Shown: positions 61,704 to 64,000 of the stretch, piece after piece
Position numbering within the stretch: the first letter of the stretch is position 1
Layout of the letters: the number at the start of each line of letters is the position of its first letter
Made by a program: the position numbers and the translations under genes
The notes under the pieces: generated by a model
The model's database searches: none
Seen by the model: the letters and a program-made list of their open reading frames with translations, nothing else
What the model was told of the DNA's origin: nothing
DNA from: Diorhabda sublineata
Taxonomy: Eukaryota; Arthropoda; Insecta; Coleoptera; Chrysomelidae
Length of the DNA: 64,000 nucleotides
Direction: 5' to 3'
Assembly: GCF_026230105.1 (NCBI RefSeq)
Contig: NC_079474.1
Span: 30,518,294 to 30,582,293, forward strand

Positions 61704-62530
61704 CAACAAAGGCGTCGCAAAGGGGGGCAAGGGGCAGTTGCACCCCCTAGAAATCAAATGTAGCTAGCCGCAAAACGACCAAAGTCATAAGGCCGCATCG
61801 CATTACAAATTATAGTTTAATGTAGAATGAATTGAAATATTCAGAATAACATTAAGATTTTTACATCCGTTTTTAAAATCACGACTATATCAGATTTGTA
61901 CGTTAGTTTTGTATAATTTTTGTCTAATCTGACAGACGACATTATGAAGGAAGCTGCTGTTGTTGCAGAGAAAGTCGGACTGGGGGAGGATATCACATCA
62001 ATGCCTCGTATTATAAGGAAACAAAGTCATATAAGCAATCATTCAGCAGAAAGCCCTTCAGAATACTGGGAGAGGTCTTCAGTAATACCATACTTGGATT
62101 CAATTATCACCTCCCTTGAAGTACGTTTTGCTGAAGAAAACACACCATCATTCGCATTATCTAAAGTACATCCGGCGCAGATGCAAGAGATGACTGAAAA
62201 TCTAAAACAAACTTGTGAATATATTGCCCAGTTTTATGATTTACCGAACATAAAGAATGAAATCGAACTTTGGCAAAAATTGTGGTACGATAGGCTTAAT
62301 CTAACAAATCTAACAGTTGTTGATGTCGTGAAAGGAACAAATTCCTTCTTTCCCGAAACGGAAAAAGTATTAAAAATTCTGATCCCTTTACTATGCTCGA
62401 CCTGTACAGTAGAGTGATCGTTTAGCAGCCTTAGAAGACAAAAAACATGGCTAAGAAGGGTTACCAAATGTGAACACATTTCATTATTAATTCACTAATA
62501 CAAATTTCAAGAATGGAAGTGTACTTTCAC
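61704..62530 (+). mobile_element. hAT transposase remnant (ZMYM1-like type), internally deleted
   Basis: The left end ACAAAGGCGTCGCAAAGGGG followed by GGCAAGGGGCAGTTGC and CCCCCTAG resembles the G-rich termini of this hAT type. The open frame 61920-62417 (from 61932 onward in transposase sequence) has AEKVGLGEDITSMPRIIRKQ, SPSEYWERSSVIPYLDSIIT, LEVRFAEE and FFPETEKVLKILIPLLCSTC. After a TGA at 62415-62417 the same frame continues SFSSLRRQKTWLRR, the hATC dimerisation motif. The zinc finger and catalytic N-terminal part are missing between the terminus and the frame. No right terminus was found. Confidence 0.75.
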
Positions 62531-64000
62531 CCTTATGCTGCGTTTTCACTTTCAGAAAAGAATCGATTGGTTTATTTGTTTATCACAGTGGTTACTTCCA
62601 CAAATTATAACACTGATTATAACCAGTTATCACATTAGTAAAGACAAGCTGAAAAACAGAACAAGCCCAGAAACTGAACATAAGAATTTCAACGAAAATG
62701 AATGATAATTCTGCGTTAGATTTTTTTTGCACACATTATAGTTTTTGAATTGTCACTTCATTTTTAAAAATGAAAATATACACTAAAACCACTTTTGTTA
62801 TGAGAGCAGTAATTAACCTGATTCGCAACCGCCAATTTGTATACAAGTTTTAACAAAAAAAAAACAGTTTACCAAAGCTTAATTGAACCTAATGCAGTTT
62901 ACATTGTTTGTCTTAGTCATGGAACGTTCTTCACTACTTTTAATGGATAAAGATTCCGAAACGTGAAAGGTACGAAGCAATGTAGAAAAATTGTTTGATT
63001 GAAGTTCCATTCAACTTCTTAGAACTTTAATTAAAGCTACTACAGGAAAAGCTGTTTTGTCTTAATTGAGTTTACTTTTCATTCAAAAATAGAGTTTTAA
63101 TGAAAATTCACCTGAAGTTTTTGCACGGAGGAGAACCATGCAACAATCGTTTAGTTTTAGTTTTCAATAAAAATATTTCATAAATTCATAAAGAAACGAT
63201 ATTCTCGAAAAGGAACTTAGCTCAGCTACACTCATACCTCGTTACTTTTTTCTAAAACAGTGATTCTCAACAATGTACTTAAGTAAATGAAGCAATAACT
63301 CAGTTTCTACTACTGCCCGAAAACGGATAGTTCAACGGATGGACATGTGGATTGGATTGATAAGTTTCAAGATTCATAATAGTGGAATTTGAAATCGAGC
63401 ATATTGTTTCTTTTGTACGTTAAAAGAATTTAAACAATACAAATTCAATAGCTCAATGAGTTCAATTTCAACACCAACATATTGAATTCATCTTTTATAA
63501 ATATATTTTTTAATTGGCACAAACGTTGCTTCCAAAAAAGGATTGGAGTTAATCTTCAACATGAAAGAAAGTATTGTAATATCAAATTTGAAATTCACTT
63601 TCAATTACTGAAATAATACTCATGAGGGATTTAGCCTGCTGAAATTGATCAATTTATGAAGACGAAAGGATAATATACGACAAAAGAAACAATTATAAGA
63701 ACGAATGAGAACGGAAGCGGTTAGAAGAATGGATATTATTCTGTTTGAATTTCAACGTTATTCTTAATCGAAATGTACAATTCTGGAATTAATTCGTCAG
63801 ACCAAGTTTATCCTGTGAACAAAGTAATATGTATGGGAATTATTTTTTATCTTGATGAATGTAATTATTACAGTAAATAAAACATCAATTTTCATTAATT
63901 TTTCAAAATTTATGAAGAATTCCAAAGCTTACCTGAATTTCATAACATTACAGGAATATGAGTTCAGCATTTGTTCAATCAACAGAACCCGCGTAGACCT

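Larger units (their letters stand above)
59394..64000 (+). other. 3' region after DH44 receptor exon 7
   Basis: Presumed start of intron 7. It contains the candidate alternative exon (61261-61386), a rearranged mariner (60430-60710) and an hAT remnant (61704-62530). The stretches 59.4-60.4 and 62.7-64.0 kb show no gene. Confidence 0.6.

Noticed and set aside
62575..62705. Open stretch after a TTTCACTTTCAG acceptor, with a hydrophobic segment (LLPQIITLIITSYHI) and a polar tail, as the receptor's last exon.
   Set aside because: It lacks the GF..FYCFLN..EV signature required for the end of TM7 and directly follows the hAT remnant; most likely chance.
1..64000. CRISPR arrays, operons, phage or bacterial defence systems.
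   Set aside because: No regular short repeats with spacers, no bacterial gene spacing; the window is insect nuclear DNA with spliced exons.

Overview
The window is AT-rich nuclear DNA from an insect. It carries most of one receptor gene on the + strand, spread thinly over about 59 kb, and its introns are full of decayed transposable elements. The insect assignment rests on three things: the receptor's close match to insect CRF-like diuretic hormone (DH44) receptors, the mix of mariner, Tc1, hAT, Helitron and RTE elements, and a short (TTAGG)n tract, the usual insect telomere unit. A beetle is plausible, but the sequence does not fix the order.

The gene is a class B (secretin-family) G-protein-coupled receptor. 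Seven coding exons can be placed exactly, because every junction has a good GT/AG site and the phases agree: 436-661, 12078-12255, 24560-24650, 27698-27788, 35004-35084, 38135-38211 and 59106-59393. Joined, they give 344 residues. These hold the six-cysteine hormone-binding ectodomain, TM1 to TM6, and the first part of TM7. The exon with the rest of TM7 and the usual cytoplasmic tail was not found before the window ends. One short open exon with a strong acceptor (61261-61386) could be an alternative terminal exon.

Layout: 1-661 is upstream sequence, a 5'UTR and exon 1. Intron 1 (11.4 kb) holds a Tc1/LINE/mariner composite at 1.4-2.4 kb and a cecropia-type mariner at 9.3-10.3 kb. Intron 2 (12.3 kb) holds a non-autonomous element with an internal hairpin (13.7-14.6 kb), two irritans-type mariners (15.2-16.2 and 19.9-20.9 kb) and a LINE remnant (21.7-22.2 kb). 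Introns 3 to 5 hold a long-terminal-inverted-repeat element with telomere-like repeats, a Helitron helicase remnant, a DD-type transposase remnant beside a tandem duplication, a LINE reverse transcriptase remnant and a mariner fragment. Intron 6 (20.9 kb) is the densest. It has LINE fragments, mariners, a 0.94 kb foldback element, a full-length RTE-type LINE with a perfect 12-bp target duplication, and a Tc1-like element with long inverted repeats and its catalytic core deleted. The 3' flank has a rearranged mariner and an hAT transposase remnant with a stop codon inside the dimerisation motif.

No bacterial, viral or CRISPR-like system and no convincing structural RNA gene was seen. The noteworthy items are the receptor's structure and several transposon structures. 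I found no evidence for an undescribed multi-gene system.
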